A program made the position numbers and the translations under genes. Shown one piece after another: positions 43,773-45,935 of a stretch of 45,935 nucleotides of DNA (the first letter of the stretch is position 1; every line of letters begins with the position of its first letter). The stretch covers positions 1-45,935 of the forward strand of contig JBBPTG010000195.1 of the NCBI GenBank assembly GCA_038093975.1, read 5' to 3'. The DNA comes from Chalciporus piperatus (Eukaryota; Basidiomycota; Agaricomycetes; Boletales; Boletaceae). The notes under the pieces were generated by a model that was not told the origin of the DNA, did not search any database, and was given only the letters and a program-made list of their open reading frames with translations.

Positions 43773-45811
43773 ATGGCGGACACCAATGCCCCTTTCAAAT
43801 TCGTTTCGGAGAGTGGGCGAACACTCTGTAGGTCAATCCTCAGTAATGTGATGCCATACGACACACACGATTACCAGATGGAAGCCATTACTCACCTACT
43901 TGACGGGATTGATGTACTCTTCATCACGGCCACTGGCTCGGGCAAGACCGACGCCTTCATTCGCCTCATGCACGTCGTACGCACGCTTTCTGCGAACCAT
44001 CAGCTGTGCCCGAATGCCGCGAAGTTCCCGCCCGATTCTGTGATGTTGATCGTGTGTCCAACGAAGGCGCTCGAGCTCGACATGGTAAGATGGTTAAGCA
44101 TAGAAAAATGTAACCTGATATTCACTCACTCGTCATTCCTCAGGCGCAAAAAATGAATAAAGCAGGGCTTTCAGCTGTCGCTATCAACGAGGACACAGTG
44201 AATGACGCACGCAAAATTGAACGCAACATTTACGTTGACGTACGCGCTGGTGTCGCGATGATACTCCTGTCCCCGGAGCAGCTCTTGAATGACGAATTCG
44301 AGAGGCTGATCAATTACAAGCCGTTCAGCAAACGAATCGTCTTTTTGGCTGTCGATGAAGCTCACCTGCTCAATTCCTGGGGCAAAACTCTTCGACCTGC
44401 TTATTTGGAAATTGGCCGCCTCCGAGCTCGCCTCCTTACCTTCCCCCCTCTTATTGCGACCACGGCAACACTCGCAGCAGGCAAGCCGACCGAAAGCGTT
44501 CGCCAAACGCTGGGCTTGAAGGATGGCCTGTTCCATCTTATTCGACGATCCAACTTACGGCCCGACATTCGGCTCGTTTTTCGCATGATGCAGTCGAGCT
44601 CGCAGAGCCTGCATTTCCCCGAGTTGGACTGGCTCTTGGACATCGAGGGAACAACGGTCATCTTCTGTCGCACCATCGCCTTTGGATTCCGCGTCGCTGT
44701 TCACCTGTACCGTGAATCGAAGCGACGGAAACTGCGAAGCAAGAAGTCAATACGCTTGTACAACTCACTGAACTGGCACTCCTACAACGAACGATCATTG
44801 GCGTTCCTCAATGACGACCCATTGGCACAGATCTTTGTCGCCACCGACACCCTTTCAGTCGGATTCGATTCGCCCAACATCAAAACTGTTGTCATCTTTG
44901 GTGACATTTTAGACACAGATGACTACCTTCAGAAGGTTGGCCGGCTTCGCAAATCAATTGATTCTACCCGTGATCAGCACTCCGCCATCATGTACCTATC
45001 AACAACAGCAGTCGCGAATGCAAAATCGGTCCTCGACGGGAGTCATGCCAGTGGCTCAAAGAAGAAGGGCAACCTGTCGAAGAAGTCCACCAAAGTTCCG
45101 CAGATGACTCGCGGTATGGCGCGACTCATCGTGGCAAGTTGCAAGGTTGAGGAGCTGAACCAGATATATGACAATCCGAAAGAGGATATGCGATGTACAT
45201 GCCGTACTTGCTCGCCTGTGGTACCTGCACGCTCCGCTCATTCCTGCAACTGTAGTGGATGCACTCCCGAACCATCTGATTCCCAGTTTCGCAAGCCTGC
45301 ACCAATGTCAAAAGCATCTGCTCGCAAAGGGTTAGCACGTCTTTCGAAGGAGGAGCGCCAACATGGGCACCGTGTACTTGTCGCATTACGCTATGAGCTC
45401 TGGCAAGATTCTACCCACCTCTATCATCTTCCCCCCAATGTCATCATTCCAGATTCGACGATCTCCATCATTTTAGACAATGTCCGGCGAGTCAGTAACC
45501 CTGACGACCTCCACCTCATTCCCCTCAGCAGTTTCCTTGATCCAAAACATTCTCAGAGGCTCGTTGAAACAATCTCACAGCTTCGAGAGGACTTTCGGGC
45601 CTTCAGATCGGAGAAGGCAAGAACTCGGACCAAGCGAACAGCCTCCTGTGATGACCCGGAAGAAGATGAAGCAGAGGGCACTGATGACGAGCCTGATCAT
45701 TTGGATGGTCTTCAAGTTCAGTTCACAGAAGGCTTCTTCACGCAGCTCGAGGATGCTGAGAGCAGCAGTTCAGGCCATCCGAAGATCATTTGGAAAATTG
45801 ATGCATCGTAG
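43773..45811 (+). CDS. RecQ-like DEAH-type DNA helicase
   Basis: Two exons, 43773..44084 and 44144..45811, give 659 aa. Helicase motifs: Q-like DYQMEAI, motif I TATGSGKT (52-59), Ia CPTKALELD, motif II DEAH (175-178), motif III TATLA (211-215), IV VIFCRT, V VATDTLSVGFDSP and VI QKVGRLRK. The final arginine of motif VI, usually QxxGRxxR, is lysine here. After the helicase core comes a cysteine-rich patch with two CxCxxC-type groups (CTCRTC and CNCSGC) that may bind zinc, then a helical region and an acidic tail. RecQ-type helicases unwind 3'-5' and act in recombination and repair. This compact type, without WRN-like or HRDC domains, is multiplied in Agaricomycete genomes, where its role is uncertain. 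Confidence 0.88.
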
Positions 45812-45935
45812 GCCCGTTCACCTATTAGTGCGAACTTACGACTGAACACTCGTGATAGTCAGGGAAAGATAGATTTTGAGATGCGTTAAAAGAATAATAT
45901 CATTAAAAAGACTCTTCTGAGTCTTCGCCATCAGA
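45812..45935. other. 3' flank of helicase gene at window edge
   Basis: No coding signal. AT-rich end (AAAAGAATAATATCATTAAAAA) could include the polyadenylation region. Confidence 0.4.

Noticed and set aside
1..45935. CRISPR arrays, bacterial operons, ribosome binding sites, rRNA/tRNA genes, telomere repeats
   Set aside because: None found. Intron-rich fungal genes make bacterial signals irrelevant, and there is no regular spacer-repeat or TTAGGG-type array.

Overview
The window is nuclear DNA of a filamentous basidiomycete, most likely an Agaricomycete. Genes carry many short (about 45-60 nt) GT-AG introns. The families present (FunK1 fungal kinases, F-box/LRR proteins with the basidiomycete-type F-box, small multi-pass membrane proteins, DUF6589-type proteins, orphan RecQ-like helicases) are the ones typically expanded in mushroom-forming fungi. 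No rRNA, tRNA, CRISPR or bacterial-type signal was seen.

Layout. From 1 to about 32.7 kb the window is a young, repeatedly duplicated accessory cluster. It holds six FunK1 loci in two clades: clade A at 1-2138, 4277-7203, 13942-16791 and 25479-28221, and clade B at 21587-24469 and 28725-31356. It also holds two long F-box/LRR genes (10167-11850 and 18552-20228), F-box 3' remnants in front of the FunK1 genes, and broken pieces of an alpha/beta hydrolase and a Gfo/Idh/MocA oxidoreductase. One conserved housekeeping gene, NOP53 (7944-9636), sits inside the cluster. From 32.8 kb on the content is more ordinary: acetyl-CoA synthetase on the minus strand (32822-35294), a truncated DUF6589-type gene between two fold-back elements, a single-pass membrane protein (38739-40181), an intact-looking 7-TM-like gene (42269-43654) beside a decayed paralogue, and a RecQ-like helicase (43773-45811).

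How the cluster works and moves. Each FunK1 protein joins three parts. The N-terminal region carries an RPD...ExK...QxxxY residue pattern like that of PD-(D/E)xK nucleases. A low-complexity linker with a basic nuclear-localisation-like motif follows, and then a split FunK1 kinase domain. Three copies look intact (4277, 13942, 21587), one has lost its first exon's start codon (25479), and two are broken (the copy at the left edge and the one at 28725). Sequence tags give direction to the rearrangements. The second F-box gene carries the last bases of NOP53 at its left edge, so it was copied from the site next to NOP53, and its arrival coincides with truncation of the hydrolase gene. The FunK1 copies are mosaics of each other, which points to gene conversion. 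All calls come from reading the sequence; exon models have not been tested against RNA data.
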